A model generated the notes under the pieces. It saw nothing but the letters and a program-made list of their open reading frames with translations, had not been told where the DNA came from and ran no database searches. A DNA stretch of 64,000 bases from Isoetes taiwanensis (taxonomy: Eukaryota; Streptophyta; Lycopodiopsida; Isoetales; Isoetaceae): assembly GCA_021234155.1 (NCBI GenBank), contig JAJEKV010000047.1:6539071-6603070 (forward strand), read 5' to 3'. A program made the position numbers and the translations under genes. Each line of letters begins with the position of its first letter. The first letter of the stretch is position 1. Shown piece after piece: positions 19,905 through 31,664 of the stretch.

Positions 19905-20315
19905 TGTTGGGGTGGTCACCACTCACCACACTAGTCACCACTCGCCACTCACCACACTCGTCACCACTCACCACACTCGTCACCACACACCACAATCACC
20001 ACTTACCACTCACCACACTCACCACTATTGAGGTGGTATAGGAGATTGTATACCGTATATGGAGGGATATACGCACATGCACGCGTGCAGGATATTTGCA
20101 CGTACGCATTGTGGAGGCATGATCATCACTGTATTATCTGAGCAGAGCAGAGAGAGAGAACAGAGAGACAGTGTATTGAGAGAGAGAGTATTTTTGCTTG
20201 ATCTAGCTATGGAGATGATGAATCTTTATGTTGTGCATTGCCTTGATCTGATAGATTGAGCTTGGATTGTTGAGTCTTTCATCCTTCTTGCAAGGTTAGA
20301 GTTAAGGCTCTAACA
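19905..20315 (+). repeat. 3' LTR of the gag-protease element
   Basis: 411 bp, TGTTGG...CTAACA, matching 15636-16052 over its full length with about 3% substitutions. It is followed directly by the AGAGC target duplication. Confidence 0.92.
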
Positions 20316-20320
20316 AGAGC

Positions 20321-21109
20321 CAAAATTCTTTCTTGATTTTTGGAGAATCGGGATCCCCCCCCCCCAAAACCTCTAAAATCTTACGGAAATCATTTAAAAT
20401 AAATTCCAATAACCTTTTTTGCCGGGTCTGAAAATCCCAAATTAACAAAATAGAATTGCAATGACGTCAACTTGCTATTTGTTTGCCTTTGTATACAAAG
20501 AACAGTAATAAAAGATGAGCTTAGTTCTCTCCTCCTAGGAATACACAAGGTCATTTTAGTGTTAATAATGAAAGGGTACATTTTTTGTGCGTTTGTTATG
20601 TTAGTAAATTTTGGGCACAAAAGGGAATATAAATGAGAATATAAAGCATGAAGCATATACTATATAAGCAAAGTTTGAAAGTCGAAATATAAAGAGTTCG
20701 TATTATATTAGGGGTTGGACCCCATTGCCTTTAATTGATGACTAAAACTCAATTAAGAGAAATAGAGAGGAGAAAAGATGCTATTATTGCTTATTTTGAA
20801 AGATTGACATTCTACATATTCTTCAAAAATGGTCTATAGACCAATGATGAGATTTGACTAAGACGTTGAAGATTACTAACTGGTAGTGTCTTTAACTATC
20901 TCAACTATTCTCATCCAATTCCTTGTGTGTCACATCTGTTAAACCTGCACAGATATTGATATCGCTTGTCCATCTAAATAGACAGCCCCAATATAAGAGC
21001 TTCAAAGGGAGACAAAGATTTTTACATTAAAGATAATCGTGTAGCTCTATTGTATAAAAGACAATCGTGTAGTCTTGTTGCTTACACCATTTAACATTGA
21101 GGCGCTCAG
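20321..21109. other. AT-rich intergenic spacer
   Basis: No recognisable gene. A run of twelve or more C (about 20355-20366) is present. The minus-strand ORF at 20390-20656 lacks any family resemblance. This is the pre-insertion continuation of the sequence left of 15636. Confidence 0.6.
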
Positions 21110-21143
21110 ATGGGCGCCATGGTGATGGCGGCAGTGGCGGTTT

Positions 21144-22860
21144 GTGGAATCCCTCATAACTTCTGCATCCGGACTCCGTTTTCAGCGATCTTTGGTTCGT
21201 TGGAAAGCTCTTTCAGTGATTCTTCTTTTTGCACATATTTTTCTTTGGTTTTTGCTGTGTTTGGGGGCCGGATTTGATCCCCCTGTTGCGGCCTTCTGCT
21301 GTAAACCCCTGAGCATGGTGATGGCGGGTAATTCTGCACCGAGTTTGGGCCTGGAGAAGGCTGGGCCAGGGATTCGTGTCAGAGATGCTGCGAGAGGAAA
21401 GAAAGGAGGCAAGGATATATCCAAAACCTGCGTCAGCTTGGCGCTGGATCTTCAAGAGCCAATTCTTAGCCAGGATGTATCCAAAGTAGGCAGCCGGTGG
21501 ATTCCCAGGAGCTGGCTTTTGGGAATTCGGGTAGGATGGAGAATAGAGAGGTGGTGCCCAGCTCAATGCCACCTTGGAGAGTCTGTAACTTTGCCATCCT
21601 TGGTTGGTGTGAATGGTGATGTGCTGCCAGAGGACCCCTTTCAGATATCTGCAGCTTCCCCAGAGGTGGTGCCTCAACCGCCACGAGCCCCAACTCCTCA
21701 TGCATGGAAAGGTAATGACACTGTTGCCCGTCTTTCTAGGCCTAGGTTTTCTGATTGGATTAGGCAACCGTTGCAAGCGTAAAGTGCGAGAGAAAAAGTT
21801 CTAGGGTGACAGAGGCACCGCTTATCTTAGAGAGAATAATAAGAAGGATTTGCAGCAAGTTTTTAAATCATTACCTCTGTTGTAGAAATCAATCACCGAA
21901 GCATGTGCGATTATCTGAGAGAATTTGGTTGCATCTTGATTGTTAGGCCATTTCACTTTGGGGCCTTTTGGATATCAGAGGCTTGGAATGCGGCTACGGG
22001 CTCGGTTTAAGAGGTGGGGTTGCCTCCATATGTGACCCGAAGTCTACGGGTAATAATTTTTTCTTATTATGGTTGATTCGAGGCCACGGTGGGCGATTGG
22101 TCTCGCATGGAGTGGCACGTATGGGAGGGGCCTATGTTTTGTTCGGCATTATGCTCCGGGTTTCTCTTACGCTGGGCCTGCTGCGGGTTAGAGTGCCATG
22201 GCTTCAAATCCGGGATCCGCCTCGAGAGATGATGGTGCCCGAGTTTCTAGTGGCCATGGCCAAAGGCACGGGAACTCACATAGCGCACTTTCGATTGTGG
22301 GTGCACCACGGATATGTGTAGGTATTCGGGCGGATGAGATGGTACCTCGAGTCTTGTGGTTAAAAGTGGTGATTTCTATTCCTACTTCCGGTTGGACTTG
22401 CTCAATGGGGAGAGCTTTTGGCAATGTTTCCCTAAAGCGGTTTCACCGGCATAAGCCTCACTCGACCCAAGCGGTGAGCAAATAGTGGTTGGTCCGCCTT
22501 CACCCCCTCCTTTGGTTCCCCCCGTGTTGAAGGTCGTGGGGCAGGTGGGGAGTCCAGAGACACAACTGAACCCTCCTCTCTCGTATGGTGGATCCCAGAA
22601 GTGCAGAGGGAGACTTGCACAGATTGAAGAGTTGGGTGAGAGAAAAAGGGAAGGGTGGCAACAAGTTGTTTCTAGGAGGCGAGCTCGGTGAGAGCTCCTC
22701 AAGAGGGTCACTTAGCCCATCTGCGCCCCCTGTGCGCATGGTCCCTCCTCAAGTGGATCGAATGGTGATTGATCGGGTAGTCGAACTTTTCTTCCCTGGG
22801 CTGATAGTGTTGAGGCATGTGAGGCTTTACAAGGGGATCCTGGACCCTTGGTGCACAACG
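21144..22860 (+). pseudogene. LINE ORF1-like region
   Basis: The first open segment (21144-21782) ends in TPHAWKGNDTVARLSRPRF, reminiscent of plant LINE ORF1 (DUF4283-type) starts. Later segments (21968-22321, 22198-22485, 22585-23019) change frame. I see no clear zinc knuckle. The assignment rests mainly on position before the endonuclease. Confidence 0.5.
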
Positions 22861-22867
22861 ACCCACA

Positions 22868-23500
22868 TGGATAAGAAAATTCTATCTTGGAATGTGAGAG
22901 GCATCAAATCCCTCCGAATAAGCGAAAGCACGTCTCGCCATGGTCGTGGAAGAATCTTAATCCGGATATCTTGTGTTTGCGGGGAGCATAAATGTGCGGG
23001 GATGATATTACCAACCTAATGAATATCTTGGGTAATCGATGCGTGGTAGGCGGTTGCTACAACGGGGGAGGCGAGGGGGAGGTACTTTGATTTGTTGGAA
23101 AATGGGTGTACATGTAACCTTTTCAGCCACGAGATAGCCAAGGCCGATTGGGCGGTGATTAAATGGAAGGAGGGCCGGTCCGAAAGTGTGGTTTCTTGAA
23201 TGTGTATGCACCAATTGGGGCCACTCGGAGAGGTTGCTTATGGGCACAATTGCGAAATAAGCTCAATCCTTTGGTATGGGTTCTACATGGTTTGTCCTGG
23301 GTGACTTTAACATGGTGGAGCTCCCAGAGGACAGGCATGGTATTGGTTCAGATATTGTGCAGGGTTTTGAGCGTGACCAATGGCTTAGGTTTGTGCAGGA
23401 GTGGGGTTTGTGAGCTTCCAGGGGGATCGAAATTTTACTTGGTGCAATAATTGGTTGGGGCATGGTAGGGCATACTCTAGGCTGGATAGAGTTTATGGCA
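22868..23500 (+). pseudogene. LINE AP-like endonuclease domain
   Basis: Begins MDKKILSWNVRGIKS, the typical start of the exonuclease-endonuclease-phosphatase domain. NVYAPIGATRRG follows at about 23190, the catalytic GDFN block is visible as WVT-L-T / GDFNMVE across a frameshift at about 23300, and the C-terminal FTWCNN ... YSRLDRVY lies at about 23430-23495. The endonuclease nicks target DNA to prime reverse transcription. At least three frameshifts are present. Confidence 0.85.
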
Positions 23501-25250
23501 CTCCAGCAGTCTTGGATTATGCTCCAGCCTTCACTAGGGTGAATGTTCTGGCCACCTCGTCTCGATCACCTCCCGGATCATCATTCACGGGCTTCATGAC
23601 CACCCACCGCGGCCTCGGGGCCGGTTTTAAGCTTAACACAAGCTTTCTTCAGGATCCAGAGTTCACAGCCGGCTGTAAGCTCATTTGGCAGCAGATATTC
23701 AGCCAAGATAGCGGAATGAGTGCAATGGTTACAGCATTGGCTATGGTAAAACAATTTGCGAAAGAATGGGGGCGGCAAAAGGCTTTGGCTCAGCGTCGCA
23801 TGTTGGATGCCTTATATGCGGAACTGGAGTCTCTTAGAGGGCGGGTCTCTGATGGCTTGCGTGAGCAGCAGGTGCTTCGTCAGATCGAGGTTGAGGAGGA
23901 GGCCAAGGTGTCGCAGGCTAGGGTCAAAGCAGGTTTGACGTGGCTGAAGCAGTCTGACACTTGCTCCAAAGTCTTTTTCCGAGCAGCCCGCCAGAAGAAG
24001 TATGCAGCAGCCATGGCGGACATAGTTACACCCCAGGGAGTGTTGTTGCAGCAACCAGATGCTATCAAGGCCTTTGTAGCGGCAAGACTATGAAACATTT
24101 TTCAAGGAGAGCCCGCTTCCCTCCGCGAGTGTTTTTCAAGAGTCTGGTCTTGGCCAAGGTATCGCCAAGAATCTCGACCCTTCAAAGACAGAGCTTAGAG
24201 GAGCCGTTGATTGGGGGAGTTGGGGATGCATGCCGCTGTTGGCTCGGAATAAGTGTCTGGATTAGATGGAATACCGGTGGAGTTTTTCAGAAGCACTTGG
24301 GAATGGGTGGGGACTTCGGTGGTGCGGTGTATGTGGATCTTTTGGGGAATAACTTCGATGCATCCTCTGAATCACAGGTTGTATTTCACTTATACCCAAG
24401 TGTAAGCATCCTAAAACCATCAATATTTGGAGGCCTATTACTCGTTATGCGTAGTGTATAAAATCATTGCTAAGGCTTTGGTGAGAGGCTTAAGCCGATT
24501 ACTAGTTCACGCCATTAGTGCAGAAAGCGATCGGTTTTATACCACGTGGAACATTCTTCATAATGTGGCTGCTTTGCTTTTGAGGGAGTGCATTGGGCTC
24601 GTGGGATGAGGCAACCCCTTGTTTTTCTTAAAATTTGGATTTTGCCAAGGCTTATGGCAAGTGTTAGGCTGGCAGTTCTTGGCGAGATATGATCTGAGCC
24701 TTTGGGTGCGGACCTAGTTTCAGTGGAAACGGTTATGAAGCTGCGCGACGGTTCCGCTAGGGCTTACAGTGTGGTGTCGGTGAGACCTCTTCAATCTTCT
24801 CTCGTGGGCGAGGCATTAGGCGGGGATGTCCGTTGGCCCCTTCCACATTTACTATAGTGGCGGAAGCTCTCTCGCAGCTTTTCGGGTGGCGATTCTTCGA
24901 CAATGTGGTGCAAGGTCTCCGCGATGGATGATGGGTTATAACAGGTTTGCAATCAATTTGCGGATGATACATTCCTCTTTCTTCATGCGAGATGAGTTCA
25001 ATCTCCGAGTGACCAAGAATATTTTGGATGCCTTTTCTTTAGCTTCAGGGTGCTTGCTTAACTGGTCGAAGTGCTCGGCCATGTGGGTACTGGAGGAACC
25101 TCCTCCTGCGTGGTTGAGTCAGTTTCCCTGGGCTCTTACACCACCACACACAGCTGCCAAACTGTTAGGCATACCATTTGGCTTGGACATTAATGCTAGG
25201 GCAATTTGGGCGGAGAGATCTTAAGCAGCATCTGAACTGGTGGAGGGGAA
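23501..25250 (+). pseudogene. LINE reverse transcriptase
   Basis: The lead-in helix region has WLKQSDTCSKVFFRAARQKK (about 23940-24000). RT motifs follow in shifting frames: VYKIIAKALVRGLSRLL (about 24455), a FLK..LDFAKAY block (about 24625), RGRGIRRGCPLAPSTFTIVA (about 24805) and the catalytic FADDTFLF (24957-24980), then SGCLLNWSKCSAMWV and KLLGIPFG. The L1-like motif order is clear. Numerous frameshifts make it inactive. Confidence 0.87.
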
Positions 25251-26640
25251 GTAAACTCACCATGGCTGGTAGGATTCTGATAGCCAAGTCAGTGCTCTGT
25301 AGCACTCATGTTTATGCAGCCTCCTGCATACTTGCGCCAGAAAGTGTGGTTAAGGAGTTGGATGACACCATTCGCAATTTTGTTTGGGGAGGAAATGAGG
25401 AGGGGGCTACAGTGAAGGTCGCATGGTGGAAGTGTGTGCGTCCCAGAAAGGCGGGGGGCTTAGGTATGCTTGATGTGTCCTTGCACACGAAGGTTCTGGT
25501 GTCGAAATTCATCTGGCAGTTGTTGCAGGAGCAACAATCCCCAGGATTGGCTCTGTTGGCACAGTCGCTTCGCCACTCTATTGTGTTTAGGAAGCCAGCA
25601 ATTCCGGCTCAGTTGCCGTGGGCTCTGTTTGAGGATTTGCGGCCATTCCCTCATGCTTCGCCTTTTCTTAAAGGTCTCCTCAAGGCCTGGAAGGTGGTCA
25701 AGGTTCTCTTTTCATTGGACCCTAGCAGGTGTATGGTAGCCTCATCGCCCTTTCTTTGGGTACCCTTGGATTCTGCATCTCCCTTGGCCTCTTCCCTACA
25801 CCCCGGTACTTTCGGCGCCCGATGGATTCTTTGCGGGGTAACATCCATCCGTGGATCGGTATTGGGAGGGTCACCGGCCGTGGGAGTTTTTAGGGATCGA
25901 TTTGGCCTTCGGGGACATTGGGACATTCGGACTTGGGCCAGAATTGCGAATGCTATTCCATTGCAGTTGTCTTCTCAAGTCAATCGCGTTTGGAAGTCGC
26001 ATAGTGGACTTGATGCATCTCAGTTTGTAGCATCGGCTTATGGGCTTCTAGCGCAGGGACACATTGCCCGCCGGATAAGTGGTCACTTAAGCTTCGGGGA
26101 GTAAGTGGCCCGCCATGTGGAAGTGGGCATGGAATACATTGCCTCCTCCTAAAATCCGTACCCTTTTATGGCAGATCTTGCACCAGTAGCCTCGGGGTGA
26201 ATGTCCGAAGTACAAAGGTTCAAGCCTCGGTAGCGGAAACATGCCCTCTATGTGGGAGGCCGTAGAGACCATTGAGCACTTTGCTTTGTCCTATGCACGA
26301 GGTAGGGGCAGCTTGGTCTGGGTGAGAGCACTCTTTGGGTCTTCACCATGCGGTCGAAGCTTCTCATGGGAGTCTTTCCTAGCAGTTGGTCAGTGGCCAA
26401 GCAGCAGGCGTTCCATTTATGCAGAGCTTGGCTTCTGTGGTTGATTTGGAAAAGACGGAGAGTGAAGGTCTTTCAGAATGCAGTGCTTAGCCCTTTTCGG
26501 TTGGTTCCGATCTTGAGGCATAAGTTGTGGCAGGCTTACCAAGTCTCAAGCTTGTCTGGCACAGTTAAGCGGGAAATTTGGTCGACATTCTTACAGATTG
26601 TGAATCATGATGGGCACTTCATTTCTTAGCACCACACTTA
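25178..26640 (+). pseudogene. LINE C-terminal region with zinc finger
   Basis: The open stretch 25178-26104 carries the plant LINE post-RT motif WWRGSKLTMAGRILIAKSVL and FVWGGNEE...WWKCVRPRKAGGLGMLD. After frameshifts, the zf-RVT type finger CPLCGR..ETIEHFAL is at 26242-26290. The ending segment (26348-26629) resembles the usual WLLWLIWKRR tail. All these are typical of angiosperm and fern L1 elements. Confidence 0.8.
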
Positions 26641-26703
26641 TCATTGTACTTGATCACATTCTAGTGGTTTAATATATTCCTATATTCTTCAAAAAAAAAA
26701 AAA

Positions 26704-27769
26704 CATTTTTAAATGTGAGCAAAAAACGTTTCCATTCGATTTCATTAATAATATAACTAATGCCCATTCCTTTGTGTGTTTAAGAGGCACGTGTTGCAAC
26801 ACTTAACCATCACAAGTGGTTGGGGTTAAATGCAGAAAACCTTTTGGGCAATGGTGAATTGTCGAATAGGAGTAATTGGATGTGCTTAAATGATCGTAGC
26901 ATTATATCGGCGTAGGAAACATCACAATGCAGTAAGAGCTTAGATGAACTAACTAGCCTAACTAAAACATTTAGGGGTAAAATCCCAACAGTGAATCTCG
27001 AGTATTGGTTTTTTAGCAGGCTTGCCTAACCCCCTTACAACAATTTTTGCAATCCTATCATGTCCACGTTTCATGACACATTAGCTAAATTTATTCACAT
27101 CCATTAGATCTTTTCATTTGTACATCAATGGCTGAGAAAATTTAAAAAAACCATAGAAATTCTCAATTCTCTATTGTCCTCTTCTACTTCATGTCCTTCT
27201 ATCGACTATGCCCTCTTTTCAATAAAAAAATCTCTCTTATTTGCTAACAGTTTGGCAACTTCACCTGCATGATGACCTTCCACTATGTCCTCAAAATAGC
27301 ATAATGCATAGAGAGGACAAGGATGTTTTCATCTTTCCAACAAGGTCATTCCAATATCCATTTATTCAACCCTTGCACTTTTACAATCTATAAAGCAACA
27401 AGCACTTCTAATACTTTACTTTAATTAATGTTAGATCTAGTAAGCATTTTCGTATGAATTATATTACTAACAACAATAATCATATGCTTTTTTCAGACTA
27501 TATTTTGCCTCCAAATATTTGTCAAGGTGTACACATTTATGTAAAAGACATTTTCTGTAATAAACATGCATCCTGTCGTCGTCATGAGCACCTTGTTTAA
27601 AGGCCACGACATATAAAAGAACTAGGATTCAAACTCATTTAGTACTTATCTTGCTTTCAATATTGGTCAGTTTGTCAATTGTGAAATTCTCATATGAATT
27701 TTAAGTCAATCACTTACTAAACCATCAGATTTCATTTAAAAATTATCATGATTGACAAATTTTAAATTT
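26704..27769. other. AT-rich intergenic spacer without genes
   Basis: About 1.07 kb of AT-rich sequence. I see no ORF above 60 codons, no RNA gene and no obvious repeat except short A/T runs. Confidence 0.65.
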
Positions 27770-28744
27770 GTTAAATTACTGAAAATTAAACTTTTATATT
27801 TTTGAATGTCTAATTCTAGATAGATTCAAGTGAGAATTAGTTTGAAAAGTAATTTTATTCTTTGACAACCATTATAGTTTTAATCTAAAGATAAACTTAT
27901 GTAATAAAAACTTATAAAAATTATAACAATCAAGAAGAATTAAACAATACATAGATTCTTATAATGGCATCCTTGAAGTGCTATCTAATAAATCTGAATA
28001 AGTCCAATTTTTGTTGAATATGTCATAAGTGGAAGTGACTATGGAAGTGAAAGTGACGTGAGGATGAGTACATACTATGAGGTGTTGGACAGGTACGAGG
28101 AGAATAGTACTTCATTCATGTGCACTCCTATTGAGGAAATAGATAAGGCTTGGGTGAAGAAGTTGTTAAGGTTAGCAGAGCTTGGTTTATTGTTGGCTAG
28201 TATGCAAAGCATCGATGATGTGATGGTATCGGCGATACATTTAAGACAAGACTTGATTGCCTTCGCCACCACCTCCAGGACTGCAGCACAAAAGAGGACA
28301 TGTGCTGCCCACTCTTCCTCGGCTCTATTGTCGAGAAATTTTGATTGGGAGCTTAAGTACTATAAGGATGGTATTGAGGAGGGTATTTTTTCGTTTGATG
28401 GAGAAGGGAACAAGGTTTCTTTGAAAGGGCGAATTCTAACTAGAGATCCACCATTGAATGAAATAAAGGGAAGTGATGCAGCTAGCATGCCTATGTCGAC
28501 AATTGAAGATAGGCAAATCATCTATGATGACATAATGGAAACATCGTCAAAGTGGCTCCAAGATTATCCAAGAATTGATAAAGATTGCTGCTACGTGGTT
28601 CAAAACCAAGCTTACGGAGAAGAGAATTAGGAAACTTATTGCATAAAGGAAGCAAGTGGATGTTGTTGTGAAAAAAAGAAAGATGGCTTAATGATAGCAA
28701 TGTTAATTTGAGAATTCATTCTTTTTTTTTTTTTGCTGTAACAA
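27770..28744. repeat. Diverged partial array unit (U0) with a different core
   Basis: 27770-28035 resembles the A block of the 1.31-kb array (shared strings such as TAATCTAAAGATAAA, GGCATCCTTGAAG, GAATAAGTCCAA and TTGAATATGTCATA), but is clearly more diverged than the six units. Where the other units carry their minus-strand core, this one carries a plus-strand ORF at 28058-28630. The first regular unit begins at 28745. Confidence 0.6.
28058..28630 (+). CDS. 190-codon ORF of unknown function
   Basis: Starts MRMSTYYEVLDRYEEN and is open to 28630. The composition is protein-like (acidic, mixed), with LLRLAELGLLLASMQSIDD and KGRILTRDPPLNEIKG as notable segments. It has no signal peptide, membrane span or recognised motif. 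It sits where the array core would be, in opposite orientation, so it may belong to an older or alternative version of the repeat. I do not recognise the family. Confidence 0.4.
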   Translation: MRMSTYYEVLDRYEENSTSFMCTPIEEIDKAWVKKLLRLAELGLLLASMQSIDDVMVSAIHLRQDLIAFATTSRTAAQKRTCAAHSSSALLSRNFDWELKYYKDGIEEGIFSFDGEGNKVSLKGRILTRDPPLNEIKGSDAASMPMSTIEDRQIIYDDIMETSSKWLQDYPRIDKDCCYVVQNQAYGEEN

Positions 28745-30054
28745 TTAAAAAGATGCTAAAACAATTTTGGAAGATGTTGTAAGTATTGTTGTTTGGACAA
28801 TTTAAAAGGTACTTTCTTGAAAACTTTCATATTAGTTGCATAAATATAGTTTGATCTTTCACAATTGATTGTTTTTTATATCTATATGTATATCTACGCA
28901 GACTCTGAGGCTGGACTATCATGGTAGAAAAAGTTTTAGGTTGAAATTAATTAAATGATAAAGTTAATGTTTTAATAATAACTATTGAATAATTTATTAT
29001 TGATGAAATAAAATATAATCAATAATAAGCTATTTAATTTTTTAAAATATAAGCGTAATTAGTTAATTAATTTCAATCTAAAAGTTTCTTCTATGAATAT
29101 TTCTAAAAAATAACATTTTATTCATACAGAGTTTATCTTAGATGAAAATTTAATTCTAAATAGAATAAAGCGAAAATAAATCTTATACTTTAGTAGCCAT
29201 CAATACTTTTGATCTAAAGATAAATTGAATGAATTTTTGAAATCAATAAAAGTTGAAAATACTTATAATCTTATCATGGCATCCTTGAAATATATCTATT
29301 AGATTTGAATAAGTCCAAATTTTGTTAAATATGTCGTACTTCCATATTCTGATGCTACCTCAGGTGTGAGACATGCATCCGCGTTCTCCTCCTCTTCATC
29401 TTCTATGATTTCATCTTGGTCTTCCTTATTTTCTAATGTAATTGCATGCAGCAAAGATATATAACTAGGAATAGGATCATGTGCAATTCCTTCCAAAACT
29501 TCCATAACTTTAGTGTGAAGATTAACACCCTGGCTATTATCATCTTCCACGTTCTCTTTCCCTTGTGTTATGATTCCATAAGGTCATGTACAACCAATCT
29601 AGGACTAGTATCTAGATCTAGATATGCTAGTGTTTTAGCACCATAACCCTCTTTTGGAACAATAAATAACCCTTGACTAGCAGGAGTCATTCCAGTCTCT
29701 CTCAATTCCCTGTCACTCAAACAAGTCCTTTTATATCTATAGACCTCTTTTTTTACCTTCTGATGAAATAGCTTCAGCTCTGATAAGAGAATGTGACACT
29801 TGCCTTTGCGGAGATAATTGAATGGCCATTCTGTCCATTCTGTCAATTTTCTCCTTTGTTGATGAACATGCTCCTATTAACTGCCCTCCTTGTGAGATGG
29901 CCCTTCCTCCTGGATCCATTGCAATAGAGCGGGCCGAACTGAGAAATAGGGTTAACAGTTTAACAGTTTCAAACAGAGAAGGCTGAACTAGAAACGGGGG
30001 TAACAATTTGAAGCATTAAAGGGAAAACGCACTAAAGGGAAAAGACAAAATGGA
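28745..30054 (-). repeat. Array unit U1 (subtype a)
   Basis: Contains minus ORFs at 29737-30006 (89 codons, with MDPGGRAISQGGQLIGACSS), 29568-29846 and 29299-29550 (83 codons, MEDDNSQGVNLHTKVMEVLE). It lacks the 9-bp segment (CAGAAGCCA) found in U2, U4, U5 and U6; the 9-bp change is in frame. Confidence 0.9.
29299..30006 (-). CDS. Representative array-unit coding region (function unknown)
   Basis: Three overlapping minus frames are conserved in the units: (1) MLPPFLVQPSLFETVK ... MDPGGRAISQGGQLIGAC ... SHSLIRAEAIS; (2) KRTCLSDRELRETGMTPASQ and GLFIVPKEGYGAKTLAYLDL; (3) MEDDNSQ ... HDPIPSYISLLHAITLENKE, with an acidic DEIIEDEEEENAD run. A donor-like CAGAAG|GTAAAAA at the frame 1/2 boundary could mark an intron that would join them, but I cannot prove it. 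No family is recognised. Equivalent ORFs occur at 30610-31239, 35298-36003, 43292-44008, 44611-45327 and 45918-46640. Confidence 0.4.
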
Positions 30055-31358
30055 TTAAAAAGATGTTAAAACAATTTTGGAAGATGTCGTAAGTATTGTT
30101 GTTTGGACAATTTAAAAGGTACTTTCTTGAAAGCTTTCATATTACTTGCATAAATATAGTTTGATGTTTCACAATTGATTGTTTTTTATATCTATATGTA
30201 TATCTACGCAGACTCTGAGGCTGGACTATCATGGTAGAAAAAGTTTTAGGTTGAAATTAATTAAATGATAAAGTTAATGTTTTAATAATAACTATTGAAT
30301 AATTTATTATTGATGAAATAAAATATAATCAATAATAAGCTATTTAATTTTTTAAAATATAAGCGTAATTAGTTAATTAATTTCAATCTAAAAGTTTCTT
30401 CTATGAATATATCTAAAAAATAACATTTTATTCATACAGAGTTTATCTTAGATGAAAATTTAATTCTAAATAGAATAAAGCGAAAATAAATCTTATACTT
30501 TAGTAGCCATCAATACTTTTGATCTAAAGATAAATTGAATGAATTTTTGAAATCAATAAGAGTTGAAAATACTTAATAATCTTATCACGACATCCTTGAA
30601 GTATATTTATTAGATTTGAATAAGTCCAAATTTTGTTAAATATGTCGTACTTCCATATTCTAATGCTACCTCAGGTGTGAGACATGCATCCGCGTTCTCC
30701 TCCTCTTCATCTTCTATGATTTCATCTTGCTCTTCCTTATTTTCTAATGTAATTGCATGCAGCAAAGATATATAACTAGGAATAGGATCATGTGCAATTC
30801 CTTCCAAAACTTCCATAACTTTAGTGTGCAGATTAACACCCTGTCTATTATCATCTTTCACGTTCTCTTTCCCTTGTGTTATGATTCCATAAGGTCATGT
30901 ACAACCAATCTAAGACTAGTATCTAGATCTAGATATGCTAGTGTTTTAGCACCATAACCCTCTTTTGGAACAATATATAACCCTTGACTAGCAGGAGTCA
31001 TTCCAGTCTCTCTCAATTCCCTGTCACTCAAACAAGTCCTTTTATATCTATAGACCTCTTTTTTTACCTTCTAATGAAATAGCTTCAGCTCTGATAAGAG
31101 AATGGGACACTTGCCTTTGCGAAGATAATTGAATGGCCATTCCGTCCATTCTGTCAATTTTCTCATTTGTTGATGCAGAAGCCAAACATGCTCCTATTAA
31201 CTGCCCTCCTTGTGAGATGGCCTTTCCTCCTGGATCCATTGCAATAGAGCGGGCCGAACTGAGAAATAGGGTTAAGAGTTTAACAGTTTCAAACAGAGAA
31301 GGCTGAACTAGAAACGGGGGTAACAGTTTGAAGCATTAAAGGGAAAAGGCAAAATGGA
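30055..31358 (-). repeat. Array unit U2 (subtype b)
   Basis: Marked by MKDDNRQGVNLH instead of MEDDNSQ (30610-30861), TCTTATCACGACATCC and the 9-bp insert giving SASTNEK. The MDPGG ORF is at 31239-31048. Its middle ORF is broken by a TAATG instead of TGATG at about 31074. Confidence 0.9.
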
Positions 31359-31647
31359 TTAAAAAGATGTTAAAACAATTTTGGAAGATGTCGTAAGTAT
31401 TGTTGTTTGGACAATTTAAAAGGTACTTTCTTGAAAGCTTTCATATTACTTGCATAAATATAGTTTGATGTTTCACAATTGATTGTTTTTTATATCTATA
31501 TGTATATCTACGCAGACTCTGAGGCTGGACTATCATGGTAGAAAAAGTTTTAGGTTGAAATTAATTAAATGATAAAGTTAATGTTTTAATAATAACTATT
31601 GAATAATTTATTATTGATGAAATAAAATATAATCAACTAGTAAGGGT

Positions 31648-31664
31648 ACCCAGCGTTGCTGGGT
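31648..31664 (-). terminator. Helitron 1 terminal hairpin
   Basis: A 7-bp perfect stem with 3-nt loop (acccagc gtt gctgggt), seven bases from the CTAG end. Such a hairpin acts as the replication stop signal in Helitron transposition. Confidence 0.88.

Larger units (their letters stand above)
15636..20315 (+). mobile_element. Complete non-autonomous LTR retrotransposon (gag-protease only)
   Basis: Two LTRs (15636-16052 and 19905-20315) start TGTTGG and end TCTAACA, and the element is flanked by a perfect 5-bp duplication AGAGC (15631-15635 and 20316-20320). The interior (3.85 kb) encodes gag with three CCHC zinc knuckles and a retropepsin-like domain, but no reverse transcriptase, RNase H or integrase. 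It must have been copied with enzymes from another element. By hand the LTRs differ at about 13 of 410 positions (about 3%) plus a 7-bp and a 1-bp indel, so it is moderately young. I see no convincing polypurine tract next to the 3' LTR. Confidence 0.9.
21110..26703 (+). mobile_element. L1-type LINE (non-LTR retrotransposon), near full length but decayed
   Basis: On plus the order is an ORF1-like region (21144-22870), AP endonuclease (22868-23500), reverse transcriptase (about 24150-25250), a long C-terminal region and a CCHC/H-type zinc finger (about 26240). It ends in a poly(A) run at about 26689-26703. The base composition is distinctly GC-richer than the flanks. Many frameshifts and stops occur, especially at 22985-23160 and 24090-24830. 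The 5' end is estimated from where GC-rich sequence begins; I found no convincing target duplication. Confidence 0.85.

Noticed and set aside
21154-21776. Minus-strand ORFs opposite the LINE ORF1
   Set aside because: Antisense shadows in GC-rich LINE sequence.
29580-29640. TCTAGATCTAGA palindrome in each unit
   Set aside because: Short, located inside the ORF region, with no other sign of a functional site.
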